Shown here piece by piece: positions 10,875 to 23,050 of a stretch of 64,000 bases of DNA. The first letter of the stretch is position 1, and each line of letters begins with the position of its first letter. The stretch is taken from assembly GCA_011634665.1 (NCBI GenBank), contig WAEK01000005.1:1745001-1809000 (forward strand), given 5' to 3'. The DNA is from Mortierella sp. BCC40632. Its lineage: Eukaryota; Mortierellomycota; Mortierellomycetes; Mortierellales; Mortierellaceae. Position numbers and translations under genes: made by a program. Below the pieces are notes generated by a model that saw nothing but the letters and a program-made list of their open reading frames with translations, had not been told where the DNA came from and did no database searches.

Positions 10875-11447
10875 ATGACCACTTTACACCGTCATGTCCA
10901 CTTTCGTGTCCTGCTAGACGCTCTCCACACGTGGCCACCGGTCCGGGGGGTCGTCTACACCATGAACACTTTCAACAGCTACCACCACCACCGCGTTCGT
11001 TTGGTATGTATTCCTGAATTCATTTTTATGTGTTTTTTATACCCTTTTTATTTTCCTGCTTTCCAGAGAAAAGGGTCCGTGTGTGTCTTCCAATGTAGTC
11101 TGCAATGTTGGTCTTGCCGAAAAACTCACAAAAGAAAATATATATAAAAAATGATTTTGTTGAAAATCTGATCTGTTGATATGACATTTACACACACACA
11201 TCAAATACATCATATCTTAGATTCTTCCAAACTTCACCCGGCGTTTTCTGGACTCTTTTTCCAACAACGGAGATCTTTCCAGACCTCTGCCCCTCATCCG
11301 TCGTCACAACAGCAACAAAGACCTCCTCCAGTAGGGCCTTCTCCGCAGTCGATTCCAGAATCGGGCCTGGGTCCCTGTATGGATCCTGCACGGACATCAC
11401 CCATTTTTTTTGGATATGCACCATTTCAAGATAGGGCCAAGATGTAG
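10875..11447 (+). CDS. doubtful small gene with mitochondrial-presequence-like segment
   Basis: A plus-strand ATG at 10875 opens a short frame (MTTLHRHVHFRVLLDALHTW) that reaches a GTATGT donor near 11003. A second segment follows CATCATATCTTAG near 11220 and reads FFQQRRSFQTSAPHPSS, Pro/Gln-rich sequence and FFGYAPFQDRAKM, stopping at 11445-11447. The RRSFQTSAP stretch resembles cleavable mitochondrial targeting peptides. The obvious donor and acceptor do not join in that frame: the canonical join would instead read ILPNFTRRFLDS and stop near 11332. A weaker upstream donor (GTTTGG) would be needed. The product is not recognised; the model could be wrong, or the second segment could be the end of a gene whose start I misplace. 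Confidence 0.3.
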
Positions 11448-11992
11448 AAAGAAAAAAGAGGAGGACTTTATATATATATATATCTTGTTGAGTAACAATA
11501 GCAAAGAAGGAGAGAGAGAGAGAGAGAGAAAGTCGGAGAGAGGCAGAGATAGAGATGAGGATTTTTTTTTTTTAAAAAAAAAAAAAAAGATCCAATTGAC
11601 AACTTCGGGCTCCCCCTTTTCTCTTGGCTCCTCCTTTTCACACTCTATTCTGCTTTTACCTTTTTTTTTTTTTTTATTATTCTCTTTTCTCTCATTGTTG
11701 ATCTGACATCTCCTTGGATCGGAGAGAAAAAAAGAAGAGAGAAAGAGAAAAGACACACATGCTCAAGAGGAGAGCCATCGAATGTGCGGAGCAAATTTAG
11801 GATCTACCTCGGGGACAAAAAAAAAAAGGACCCTGAAAGGAGAAAGAAAGCAAAAAAAAAAAAAAAAGAGAGAGAGAGAGAGTGAGAGAGAGGAAAGAAC
11901 GAATGAAAGGACGAATGAATAAATGAAGTGAAAGAAGCTAGGAAAGAGCGCTCTATCGGACTAATTCTTTCTCTCTCTCCCCTTTTTCTCTT

Positions 11993-12029
<37 letters not shown>

Positions 12030-12805
12030 AATTTAATTATTATGGAATCTCTCTTCATCTCGAACTTTCTCTTTTTTTCTCTCTATCCTCGAACAAGCGA
12101 GATAGAGAGAGCGAAAAGAAAAAAGAAAAAAAAATAGCCAGGGATCAACATAACTACATGACAAAAAGGATCTACTTGCAGATGGAAATGGGGACTCTAT
12201 AGAAGAAGAACGGGCAGCGAGAGAAGAGGATGAGAGAAAAGAGAGACAAGAGAGATAGATATATAGAGAGAGAGAAAAAAAAAAAAAAAATATATGCAAA
12301 AGGGGGGGGGGATGGAAACATAAAAGAGGGGAAGGAAAAGAAAAGAAGGGGGGAAGGACAAAAGAAAAACGGTTAGGGGTGAGTGGGGCATTTGAATCAA
12401 CATGATAAGAAGAGGACCAGTGGTTGGGTCAGAGACGTAAAAAGGGAGGAGGAAACGGAAAAATTATGGAACAAAGGCGAGGCTTCGTGGGGCAGGGGTA
12501 CGTTATGATAGAATGTATGTGACGGAACCAAATGAGAAAAAGGTAGACCATGTGCAGAACAATAAAACAGACAGAAACAACAACAACAACAACAACAACA
12601 AAAAAGAAACCCTTCTACTAGAAACGAATGAGCTCTAATGAAACTGAGAAGAAAAAAAAGGATGAAGGATGGAGGGATCATGAGAAGCATTAATAGATAT
12701 GTATATTAGAGAGAAAAAGTGAGGAGAAGAGTGAAAGACCCTTTGTCATTTCAGTAGACAGAAACAAGCTTGTAAGGGAGAAGCGAATAGTTTCCTTTTC
12801 TTTTT

Positions 12806-12851
<46 letters not shown>

Positions 12852-12990
12852 CTTTCTCCTTCTCCTTTCTCTTGCTCTCATTCTTGGGAAATGACTGTCA
12901 TTAAAAATAACAAATAAATAATCTGGAATGGGCCAGAGACTGGAAGGGAAGAAGAGCTCAAGAAGAAAGAAAAAAGAGAGAGAGAGAGAA

Positions 12991-13022
<32 letters not shown>

Positions 13023-13048
13023 CAAAAAAGATGCAGGCACTCTTCTCT
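11448..13048. repeat. low-complexity intergenic DNA, 3' of the integrase-like gene
   Basis: Purine/pyrimidine tracts dominate: (GA)n at 11510-11530 and 11868-11892, (CT)n at 11998-12027, a T run of about 45 bases at 12806-12851, a paired T11/A15 tract at 11563-11588, and (CAA)n at 12577-12600. The ORFs here are repeat artefacts. No gene seen. Confidence 0.65.
12806..12851. repeat. long poly(T) tract
   Basis: About 45 consecutive T bases apart from one or two interruptions at the left edge. It is one of the longest homopolymers in the window and its length may be unreliable in an assembly. Confidence 0.85.
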
Positions 13049-15252
13049 TCAAAGCGCTGAAGGCTCACAGATCAGATCTGCTGCAGTGCCGAGGCGAGTC
13101 TTTGGGTCCAATAGAGACGACGAGTCATGTGGCAAATGGGCCTGAGGAAGATCATCCAAAACACTGGGCACTCCGTGGATCGCCGAAGCAAACGATGCCG
13201 CCGTCGCCGAAGTCGGGGTCGGAATCGAACTCGTGCTAGTATTGCCCAACCCCGTGGCCATCGAAGGGATCGCCAACGTGGACACATGCATGGCCACGGC
13301 AGACTGCATCAGGGCCTCTGGAAGGAACTTGTGTGGATGTTGCTGCAACTGCTTGTGAAGGTATTGACTCTGACTAAACAACGCAGAAGAATCTGCAGAC
13401 CGTGCGTGCATCGATTGTGATGGATGTTGCTGGTGCTGGTGTTGCTGAAGAGCCTGCTGTTGTTGGTGCTGAGACGACGACGTAGAGTCCTGGAGATCCT
13501 GATCATATGAATATGAAGCATTGATAAAGGGCATAGAACTCAACGACATGGCGGCAGAATACGCCGAATGCAACGAGTCATCTCCTACACCAAACGATTG
13601 CGTAAAATCACCCATAAAACGCTTGGAACGCTGTAGATCCGTAGTATGGAAAGTAGAAAAGGCCTGGTCCGCAAAGGGGACATAGGTGCCATTGGACGAG
13701 AACGGGGTCGAGGCCGACAGATCAGTCGGCTGGGACGCGCCATGGATCGAGGCCTCGTCGAATTGAGTATGGAGAGGCAACTGGTGCTGTGAGGTCTGCA
13801 GAGGTGATTGCTCAGAGGTCTCGGATGAGGTGTCGAGACTATTGATCCCTAGGCTTGCATAGGGGTGGGGTTGATTCGCGTTCACAGAGGCCAGGAAGCC
13901 ACCCTGAGCGCCACCATTATTGGTGCTCTGAGGCAAATCCATTTTGAGCATCGTCGTCGGTGTGGAGCAAGCACTGCCAAGGTCCGAGAAACCACTTTGG
14001 AATGAATGAGCATTTGCGGACGCGTATCCATCTGCGTGAATGGAACTCAGCGCAGAAAGAGCCGCCATGTTGGAGTAAGCCATGTTGTTGGAACTACCAC
14101 TACCATTTCCTCCAATGGCGAGATCCGAAAAGCTCATGACCATGTTTAACCCCTGGGCATTAGCCGAGATAGCATCCTGTTGTTGCTGGTGCTGATGCTG
14201 CTGTTGTTGGAAATGCGAGTGTGCATGACTGTATCCTGGATGGAACTGCGGATGTTGTGCCTGTAACGAGGACGTGGACTGTTGAGATGTCAATGCTCGT
14301 TGGGATTCATTTCCAAAGAATGCAGGGTTTGTTTGGGACATCATGGGCGAAATGGGCGAGATGGTGCCATGCTCTGTCTTGGAAATCAAGGCCTGGTAGG
14401 TCTGAGGTGGGTATGCAGCCATACTGGCCGCAAAGGCCGCGCTATCGACTGGCAACTGAAGTGGTTGCTGAGGCGGCTGTTGCGACGACGACTGCTGAGG
14501 CGCCTGAGACGACGATTGTTGCGACGACTGCTGGGATGGAGGCAGATGTTGGGGATACTCATGTTCATTCAGGACAGGACGCTTGTTCTTACTATACTTG
14601 CGCACACCAAGACATGTTTGACAGTTCTTGGTGAAGAGCGACACCAACTCGGCAGGGACTTTAGAGTACGACTTTGTGATCTGCGAGATGGTATGATATG
14701 GCCAAGGAGAGAGAGAGAAAGGGAGAAAGGGGAAAGGTGCATTTATCCCATCGGAGGGGAGGATAGGTCAATGTCGGATACTTTGAGCCGTCGATCCATT
14801 GGACGTGATCCGTGCTCGTGGGAAGAGAGCGCGAAACAAACAAAAGAAAAAAAGAAAAAAAGAAAAAAACTTACAGCGGCAAAGGTTTTGTCGCGACCAC
14901 CGTGACCAATGATGTGGTGAAAGTAGCAGACCTTGTCATAGAGCTGCTCACGAACGCATACGGGCTTGCCGTTCTTCTTGTCCAGGAGGATGCGCAGGTC
15001 GCCTACGACTGTGAAGACAAAGTGTTTGCGAACCCACCACCGAAACTTTGGGTTGAAGATGGCCGTGTTCTCAGGGTTGGTGAGAACCATTAGGCAATCA
15101 TTAGCAAGCTGCTGTGTGATCAGAGCTTTGTTGCGCTTGCGAATATGAAGCTGGCTAATATAGCCCTCAACTAGGGTCTCAAAAGTTTCGGGGCTGAGGA
15201 ACGAGTACGTCTGGGACCCGTAGTGGTGCCCGGTGTTGCTGTTCGGCGCCAT
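13049..15252 (-). CDS. integrase-type HHCC zinc-finger protein with Q/S-rich tail
   Basis: Exons (minus): 15252-14875 and 14680-13049; 669 residues. The intron (GTAAGT donor, CTCGCAG acceptor) falls inside the zinc finger and keeps the frame. Residues 1-155 are folded and conserved-looking. They end in an HHCC module: His113 and His117 in YFHHIIGHGGRDKT, Cys146 and Cys149 in KNCQTCLGV. This is the layout of the zinc-binding domain (H2C2) that precedes the catalytic core in retroviral and Ty3/Gypsy-type integrases. No DDE catalytic core follows. Instead there are about 510 residues rich in Gln, Ser and His (QQQHQHQQQQ, SSQQSS), typical of transcriptional regulators. Some animal and fungal genes are domesticated integrases with this arrangement, so a host DNA-binding or protein-interaction role is inferred. 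It is intact, spliced and has no flanking LTRs that I can see, which argues against a recent element. Confidence 0.75.
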
Positions 15253-15447
15253 TCGAAATTGTGGACGTGTCTATGAACGCTAGACCGTGTATGAGGATTT
15301 GTGACCTATGGAAGGAGGTGGAAGAGGGATGAGGAGAGGGGGAGGGGGTTGTATAATAATAAGAAATGTATATAGGGCAATGGTATATCCTGGATCTGTA
15401 TTGCAGAGAGTGAGAGTGAGAGTAAGAAAAAAGAAAGAAAAGAAAAG

Positions 15448-15483
<36 letters not shown>

Positions 15484-15584
15484 TTGAAGGGACAAGAGTT
15501 GGGAGAGAGTCGACCAGATGAACGTGCGAGAGCTATGGTTGATCTGCAGCGACTGACGAGAATGAGAAAGAGAGAGAAAGAGAA

Positions 15585-15635
<51 letters not shown>

Positions 15636-17323
15636 GTCAACTCAGGCTGAGTGAACAAACAAGTGGCGGGAAATGGTGGAGAGCGAGCGAGGGGGTACGA
15701 GGGGGTGAGGAGTGGAGAGGAGCGAATGCGGCAATAGTCATGGACAGAGAGGATTGATGTGGATCCTCCGAGCGGGGAAGGTGGAGGAAGGGGAGGAGGG
15801 GGAGGCGGAAAGGAGAGTGGGCAAGGAAAAGTGGAGAGGAGTACGTGGTTGATGCGATGAAAGAATTAGATGCGACTATGTTCATACAGCTTCGTTTGGA
15901 AGACAGTGGAAAGAGAGGTAAAAGAGAAAAAGAGAGAATAAAAAAGAAAAGAGTAAAAGGAAAAGAAAAGAAGAAAAACGAAAAAAGAAAAAGAAAAAGA
16001 AGAAAAGAAAGAGGAGGAAAGGAGGAAGGGAAGGGCGACAACGTTTACTTTTTATACATTGTAGTGTCTGTCGAGAGGATGCCAGGCAAGATCCCAGCCG
16101 ACTTGTCTTCGGCCCTTGACTCTCCCCGTGCGCGCACAAGCGCCTTCGCGCCCTGATTTCCTGTCATCCACCCACTCATTCCAACTACACACACGCTTGA
16201 GTTCTCCGTGTATGATACCCATCCTTACCCGGCGCCCGTTTGCCCTCAACAGCAGACGGTCCACAAGCTGGTTGCACCTGAACAAATGTTTGGTCAAGTT
16301 CTCGCGTCACGACAGAGTACGCTGTGCTGTAAACGCGATGGGTCCGCCGGCAGAGACGGCAGGAGCCAAAACCACAGTCAAGACCACGACTAAGGCCGGG
16401 AAGCAAGGATCACAGACGGCGGTATCAGTAAAGTCGCGAGAGAGAGACACACACACACATCGGAGAGACGGGCGCAGAGCGACGCGCGGGTGGGCGAGAT
16501 TCCAATCTGCGTACTCATGACATTGTACCTCTCAGGGAGTGCCGTGTCCTGGGAAAGGGTTGTTCAGCCATCGGGACCATGGTGTCTGCACCGTGCGTGG
16601 ATAGGTAAGATACATAGTCCCATGTGGGATCCCTTGACCAATGTATGACACAAAGACCGTACTCTAGTAGGTACACCCTCTGTCATGTCTGTCTGTTGAC
16701 TCGCTAAACGCACAAGCCAAGGGCGTGATACTTTTTTTTTTTTTGGATAGAGACTTGGAGAAAAGACGCAGGCCATGATGGGCCTTTTTCATTTTTTTTT
16801 ATCTTTATTGAACTTTTTTCTTTTCTCTGGCGTCCTGCATCCGTGTGCACGTCTGTGGTCTTTAATCGAAGGCTGCGCGCGTTTGTGTGTCTGTGTGTCT
16901 GTGTGTGTTGTGTATGTGCGTGTGTGCGTCTGTGTGCAGCATTGACTGGAATATGGAATGAATGTGTTTGATGTGTGTTCCCTTTATTTTGGCTTCGCCC
17001 ATCTTGGTCCTGGTCTTGGCCATGGGTCGCCGTCGATCCGGTTATCTGGATCATCCAGGCCAATGCAGGCTATGCAGGCTATGCAGGCCACGGGCACCCT
17101 CACAATGCATGGCGGGGGAGTGGCGGCGGAGGGACAGAGGGGATGGAGGGGATGGAGGGGGCGAATGTTTAGAGAGGGAGAGAAAGAGAGACTGAGAAAG
17201 AGACTCACCATGCGACTCTTGTTTATACAACCATGTCCCTCTCCACGCCAATGACCCATCTCTTTCTTTCTCTCTTTCTTCTCACTTATTTTCTCTTTCT
17301 CTTTCTCTCTCTCTCCCTCTCTT

Positions 17324-17356
<33 letters not shown>

Positions 17357-18900
17357 CTCTCTTTCCATCTCTCTACCTTTTCCCTCCCTCCCTCCCTCTC
17401 CTCTCTCTGTCTCTCTCCGTCTCTTTCTCTTCTCTTTATTTCTTTTCCTTCCTTTCCATATTTCTCACTTGGTTGTTCATTTCTCGTGATCCGACCCATC
17501 CACGGCGTGGTTCTTTTGAGATGGAGAATGCATTCCTCTCACTGAATACAGGCAGAGGCGACAGCAAAGACTGAGCACATGACTCGCCTCACTCGAACAA
17601 AGTGGCTCTCTCCTCCAACGCCTGGCTCCTTGACTAGAAAGGGAGAAGAAGAGACAGAGAAGCACAGGAAAAAGAGAGCAATGGTGACAATGACGATGAC
17701 GCCCTGGTGATTGCAAAGGAGCAGATGATCCAGCGCCCGGCGACCGCGAGGGATCCATGGGCGGCCAGCATGTATCATGACCATGCCAGAGCCACATTGG
17801 AATCAAACGCAATGCGCCTCCTTTTCATTGGCCGAAAAAGCGCGCGGCCTCCTTCTCTCGCATGGCCATCCTTGTTGTCAAGTAGGAGAGCACAAAGGGA
17901 CCGACAATGGGAAGACAGATGTTCGTTTTTCGCATGTCTCCGCTGGGTGGTGGGTCTGTCAGAGTGGTGGAGGAATCCTCAGGCTAGCCAAGAGATGTGC
18001 GATGATCGCAGCGTGCACACGGGGGCGAAGGGGATGGAGCAAAGGGGGAAAGGGGGCACGCGTCTGGACGCGCTTGAGAGGATGCATTTGGATGACAGGA
18101 TCCACAAAAGAGATGAATTCGCTGGGCCGATAGTACCGCGCCGCGCTACGTACTTGGCTGCGCTCATTTTCCCGACCACAAGAGTTCACTTTCTCCCTCC
18201 GAGAACCTTGCCACATCTCACCCCATCCTTTCTCCCTCTTCCTCCGTTCTCTCCCGTCTCCTTTCTCAGCACAGTGATGGACAATGTTTGCTCGCTAGGC
18301 CTGTCTCCCTTCAGGAGACGGGGGCAGACAGATGAATGAAGAGAGCAATTCAAGGAGACAGAGACTGAAGCGAGCAGGACACTTAGCAGAGGATCATCTT
18401 GACGTCCACTTCGACATAGACAGGCGATTCCACTCTCATGGGCTTGTCTTTCCCCGCTAGTCTCCCTTCCATGGAGTATTGACGTGAGCTCCTTTAGGAG
18501 CTCCGTCCCCAGAGAAGACTTATTGAGGAATGTTTAAATTGGAGGAAGGAGAAACAGGTTATTCCATACTCTCCTGTCCAAGTACTGGAGCATGGCGTGT
18601 GTGTGTCCCTGGAGAGAACACAGCATTCAGGAGTCCAGCATGACAGCATTACCGCGACTCAGCTGTGCTTCTTGTGTCAGGTCACAGCTAGTCACTTGTG
18701 GTGTTCGACTATTGCTCGCATACTCTTGAAACTATACAGCTCAAAGGGTTCGCTGTTTGCCTGCTCGCCACTAATCTTAACATTAAAGAGCACGTGTGCC
18801 TTCTCACTCACTAACTCCCGAGCACCATTTGGCTCTCATCCTAGTCCACCACTGTCTAGTATGAGTTCACTGGTGTCTTTTTGTGTCAACATTTTTTTTT
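15253..18900. other. repeat-rich upstream region without a recognised gene
   Basis: Holds (GA)n tracts at 15449-15481 and 15596-15632, a purine belt 15900-16030, (GT)-rich DNA at 16880-16935, a short GCAGGCTAT tandem at 17060-17090, and a CT belt 17255-17445. A 211-codon plus-strand frame at 17707-18339 is the longest open frame, but it has no recognisable domain and lies in GC-rich DNA where stops are rare. I do not call it a gene. The first 400 bases are the likely promoter and 5' UTR of the integrase-like gene, CT-rich on its coding strand. Confidence 0.5.
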
Positions 18901-19339
18901 CCGAGCATGTGGTGTTCTGGCATTTCTCTCTTTTTTCTCATGCAAATAGACGACCTCTATGCTGACATTAGTAACATCATGGACAAGCTCTTTGCACCAC
19001 AGACATTAACAAGTTTCTCAGCATGTTGTGAAAGCACAAGGATCTTCGCCCACCACAACTGAACCTATTCGAGGTTTACCGAGAGCATGACGTCGCAACA
19101 TGGTAGAATCACCCGAGACACGACTTATCTTGTTGTTCCTGGATTTTCCAGATCCTGTCGTAACTGACCCTGCATCAAGGAGTATGCATGGCATAATGTC
19201 AACGAGGATACGAGCCTCAAACCAACTTTTCAAGAAATCGCATACAGCCATGCTGAAGGGCCTAAATATGAACGCAGTGATATACTCCACACTCATACAA
19301 TCTATGTATCCCGCGCAAAAATTGAGAATAAAAGGATCT

Positions 19340-20686
19340 TCAACTCTTTCCCCTCTCGCGATCAAAATTCTCTTCCTGTGTTCGTTTCTTCACGCCAACA
19401 GTTCTTTTCTCTGTTCGCTCTGCTATAGCTCTTGTTGGTAGCGGTAGGGGAGGATCTTGAGCTTGGTATACAGTCGTGGATTTCAAAGAGATCGCCTCGA
19501 GCGCCTTCAATTCATGACTAATAGCTACCCTTTTGTCTGCGTTCTCATAATGGAATCCTCGCCTTGGTCGTGTCAATAACCCATATAGGTCCTGCATCCA
19601 TACATCTCTCCAAAAGGCTTCTCATCAATATCATCGAAACACGTATTCGAATAAAGAGTATCATATTTCGAGTGTCAGAGCGTTCAGAAATAACGGGTGT
19701 ATCTGCGCTGTCTTCATACTATTTAATCAGGTCATCGCAATAAAAAGAGGCGAGCATGTTGGCAAGTCTATTTAGCCCCGGCCCGACCCTTTTTCGACCT
19801 CTTTCCACAGGGACGCTTCGTATCCTTTCATTATGTAGCGTGATCTTGGCGTTGAGAGATCGAGAAAGGCTACTGGCCCGGACTCACCATTCATTCGGGG
19901 TCTGACATCTGTAAAGACTGGTGACGAGTGAATCAAAAGTATCTCAGACTATTACCTAGGTGTTGCAATCATCCTCAGTTCCCTTCGAGCGTATCATCGA
20001 GTGTGTAGGTAATAGTGAGATGCTCGAGGCAACTCACCAATATAGGCAGTTCCGCATTGCAACATCCAGTAGGATTGGTATATCTGGCGAATAGCTTTGG
20101 TCGAGGCCAAAAAATACTGTGGCCAGTTGATCCAGCATCTGCCTTGGCAAGCTAGACGGTCCAAAATATATTTCCTTGATCTTTCGCGAATTGCGGAGTC
20201 GTATCTAAATAGCCGTACCCCTAATTAATATATGCCCTTCTCTACAAATAGATTCACTTAAGGCAAGGAGAGAAACTAACTCACAACCAGAGCGAGTACG
20301 ACGACTCATGGGATGTCGATAGTTTACGCAAACTCACAGAAGCAGGGTTGTTAGCCATGTTCCTAATTAGCAGGGGAACATAGATGATGTTTAGTCTATC
20401 AATAAATGATCTTGGAGCCATAATCCAATGCGGATCAAATTGACACGAGTCCGTGAAGCTCATGCATCATGGCGGGGAGGATAGTGGACCAAGAATGATT
20501 TAGTAGTCTGATACTTGGAGGGCCTTTCTCGATTACTATCGCCACTCTAAGCCGAATCTCATACATACAGATTGCTGTCATTACTGAGATCTGGCAAAAC
20601 GTCCTCATACAGTTACGACGGTGAGGGGTTGAGGAGAAGGACAATGAGATCTGCTCGAGACAAGTGCGATCAAAGAGTTTTAGCAT
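19340..20686 (-). pseudogene. decayed protein-coding gene, unrecognised family
   Basis: Minus-strand sequence keeps protein-like reading in several consecutive but broken frames. In order: 20686-20435 (MLKLFDRTCLEQ... to GPPSIRLLNHSW), 20463-20281 (FDPHWIMAPRSFIDRLNIIY), 20204-20038 (IYFGPSSLPRQMLDQLATVF, 55 codons), then about 20045-19770 with TGA, TAA and TAG stops inside an otherwise coherent frame (ELPRASHYYLHTR, SEILLIHSSPVF, GPVAFLDLSTPRSRYIMKGY, SLWKEVEKG), then about 19770-19340 with a TAG and two frame changes (FDDIDEKPFGEMY, MQDLYGLLTRPRRGFHYENA, HELKALEAIS). Some breaks could be introns (GTGAGT near 20037), but phases do not match across them. No family recognised. The simplest reading is a gene inactivated by stops and indels. 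Confidence 0.5.
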
Positions 20687-20698
20687 GAGGGAGCTGAG

Positions 20699-21183
20699 AT
20701 GTGTAACATGGTTCCTGCCAAAGTCCTTGACTCAACTGTGCCTGAAAAAACCAAGCTTGGCGCGAAGTACAAGTCGATATAGAAGAAAGAAGCTGTCGAA
20801 TTCATCGGCCCGTTTATTTTTTTTTTTTTTTTTTTAGAGATACTTTGCCTACCCCGATGTTCCGGCCAAATTACTGAGCGAAGTCGAGCTTCATTCGGAC
20901 GATTCGAAAAGAGGCTCAAGCATCCGCATGGTGAATCCTCGAATATCTGAGGTTGATCTACAATTGCTTCCAAGTCTAAAAGTACGGTCTAAGAGCTCAG
21001 TATGCGGAGAGATATTGATCAATGTCTCATCTACTGCTTTTGGTATCGTCCAAATCCTCAAACTTAAACTCTTGCACAGACCAGGCGAAGCTAAAAGAAA
21101 TACTCTCCGACTTGTCTTGCTCCATGAGCCATGACATGTACTTCTGGACGCACACCTATCCTGAAATGCTACTAGATCCCTGA
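20699..21183 (+). pseudogene. second decayed coding remnant, opposite strand
   Basis: A plus-strand frame starts at ATG 20699 (MCNMVPAKVLDSTVPEKTK), meets an in-frame TAG after KYKSI, then continues KKEAVEFIGPF into a T18-type tract. From 20838 a clean stretch reads RYFAYPDVPAKLLSEVELHS and LLPSLKVRSKSSVCGEILIN. Joining across 21043-21079 as a 37-base GT-AG intron continues AKLKEILSDLSCSMSHDMYF to a TGA at 21181. The amino-acid balance is far better than in the other five frames. The stop and the homopolymer point to decay. An alternative is a living gene with a very small intron and a sequencing error at the TAG. Family not recognised. Confidence 0.4.
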
Positions 21184-22082
21184 TTGTAGTCATTTTCTTT
21201 TGATGCCCAGTAGGCTCGGTATGATCAATTCGGATGCTGAAACAACTCCATCGATATCCTTAGTGGTAATCGGGCTCGGGCATTGAACAACTAAATGTCT
21301 TATAGTCATCACCAACACAGCCAGAGGAACTTCTCTTTCGCCACTCTGCTCGACACGACCGCATAGAGCATGAAGCAGCAGAGCCGAGCTTATCTGCACA
21401 CACTCCATCTGAAAGGGGATAGAGCCGACATGCCAAGACTTCCATCGTAGCCCACGCTGGAGAGGTACCTGACAGATGGCACGAAAGGAATGGAGAACTC
21501 CAAAGAGAAAGCATAGTAGCGAGCGAGAGGTCTTGAGGCAGAAGAAGCATTGTGATGGAAGAGAGCTGGTGAAGAGCAAGATGAATGTAAAGCGCTAGAT
21601 CATTGTGGTGAATGAGGGCAAGATGAGATGTCGCACCCATCTTTTTTTTTTGGGGGGGCACTGTGACCATGCATCATGCATGCTGTTGCACTCTCGATGT
21701 CACCCCCATGTTCATTCCCCGCATTCTTTGCCACATGCATTCTTTCTTTCCATCTTTTCGCTCTGTTTCTTCTTTCTCGAATACTCCTTCTCTCTCGAAT
21801 GCTCCTTCTCTCTCGAATGCTCTTTCATTTACAGCTTTCGGAATCTCTCATTTGTCTCATTCTCCATCAATATGCTCTAACTTATCAACAGGAAGACACT
21901 TCCTCCAACGCGTTTCCTATCGAGGTCGCGCTGTCTCGGTTTGATGACATTGCAACGAGTTGATTCCTGAGAACAACGACTAGCATCCTATTATGCTTGG
22001 ACAAGGCAAGCTCTTTTCTTTGTCTCTGACCTGCCAGAGGACACTCACACCATTGTCCCTCCATGGGAAATAGAATACACGC

Positions 22083-22118
<36 letters not shown>

Positions 22119-23050
22119 ATGCTGCTAGTCTGAGCTTATTTGCTCTGATAACTTTTTTTTTTTCTCCTCTCTGCACGCACGTGGAAGTACTCGCTACAGG
22201 AACAGAACCGGTACCAAAACCAACGTACCTTTTTGATTTGCGGGGCAGCATCTCGACCATCGTTCAAGACATGTCCAGAGTCCTACATCGAAGCCATTAC
22301 CAACATTCACCTCCATTTCACAAATGCCCTGTATGACCCTTGACTTCTGTTGTTGACACATATTGGATGAGGACAAAAGAAACACTTTTGACAATGACAA
22401 AAACACCAGTGCAGCTGTTAACAAAGGTCAGCTCAACTTTGGACAGGTGAAATTTGCGCGACCAGGTATTGGGTATTATCCTGCTATCTGTGATACACGG
22501 AACCTGAACTGAGCTGTTTGAAAAAAGTACATCTTCTCTATTGCTGGTAAAAAAACACAAATCTTGGTGTACCGTCCCCACACTCGAATGAGGTGCTCTG
22601 TCCAGGAAAAGTTAGACATTGCCTGTGCTTTTTACCGGTATTGCTGACGATATGTATATATCGTTGTTGTTAGTATTTGGACCTAACTTGAAGTACATCT
22701 ATTGCCTTGGTAATTTGGAGAGACCCTTTCACGCTAGAACGGTAAGAATGATGCCGATTCAGGGTATCTCCAGTTACTGGGCTGCGCTGGTAACCAATAT
22801 CTTACCCACGGCCGTGTTCTTTTTTTCTCCCTTCCCGTTCGTTTAAGTAGACGCCTCATCATTATCTTGCACGTTAAAGCAGACTCATTACAGCTCTGCC
22901 AGGCTCTGAGTGGAGGGTTATTATGAGATTATCCGTAGCGTCTCTTGGGATGAAAAGAGCGAGAGGCGAGTACGCTTGGCTCTGTCCTATGGACACATGA
23001 CATTCAAAGTACACTCCAAAGGTGTTTTGACTCTCTAATGCCGACTGGAG
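21184..23050. other. further possible coding remnants and tandem repeat
   Basis: A 130-codon minus frame at 21190-21579 and a plus-strand piece at 22357-22512 (DEDKRNTFDNDKNTSAAV, QLNFGQVKFARPGIGYY) look more protein-like than chance, but neither has a clear start, splice sites or a known domain. An imperfect 18-base tandem (CTCTCGAATGCTCCTTCT) sits at 21776-21831 and a T run at 22087-22114. I cannot assign function. Confidence 0.35.

Noticed and set aside
17707..18339. 211-codon plus-strand ORF
   Set aside because: GC-rich region with few stops, no domain, no promoter or intron signals; frames on the other strand are similarly open.
18900..23050. Transposon or retroelement origin for the decayed island
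   Set aside because: No terminal repeats, target-site duplication, reverse transcriptase or transposase motif could be seen; left as unrecognised gene remnants.
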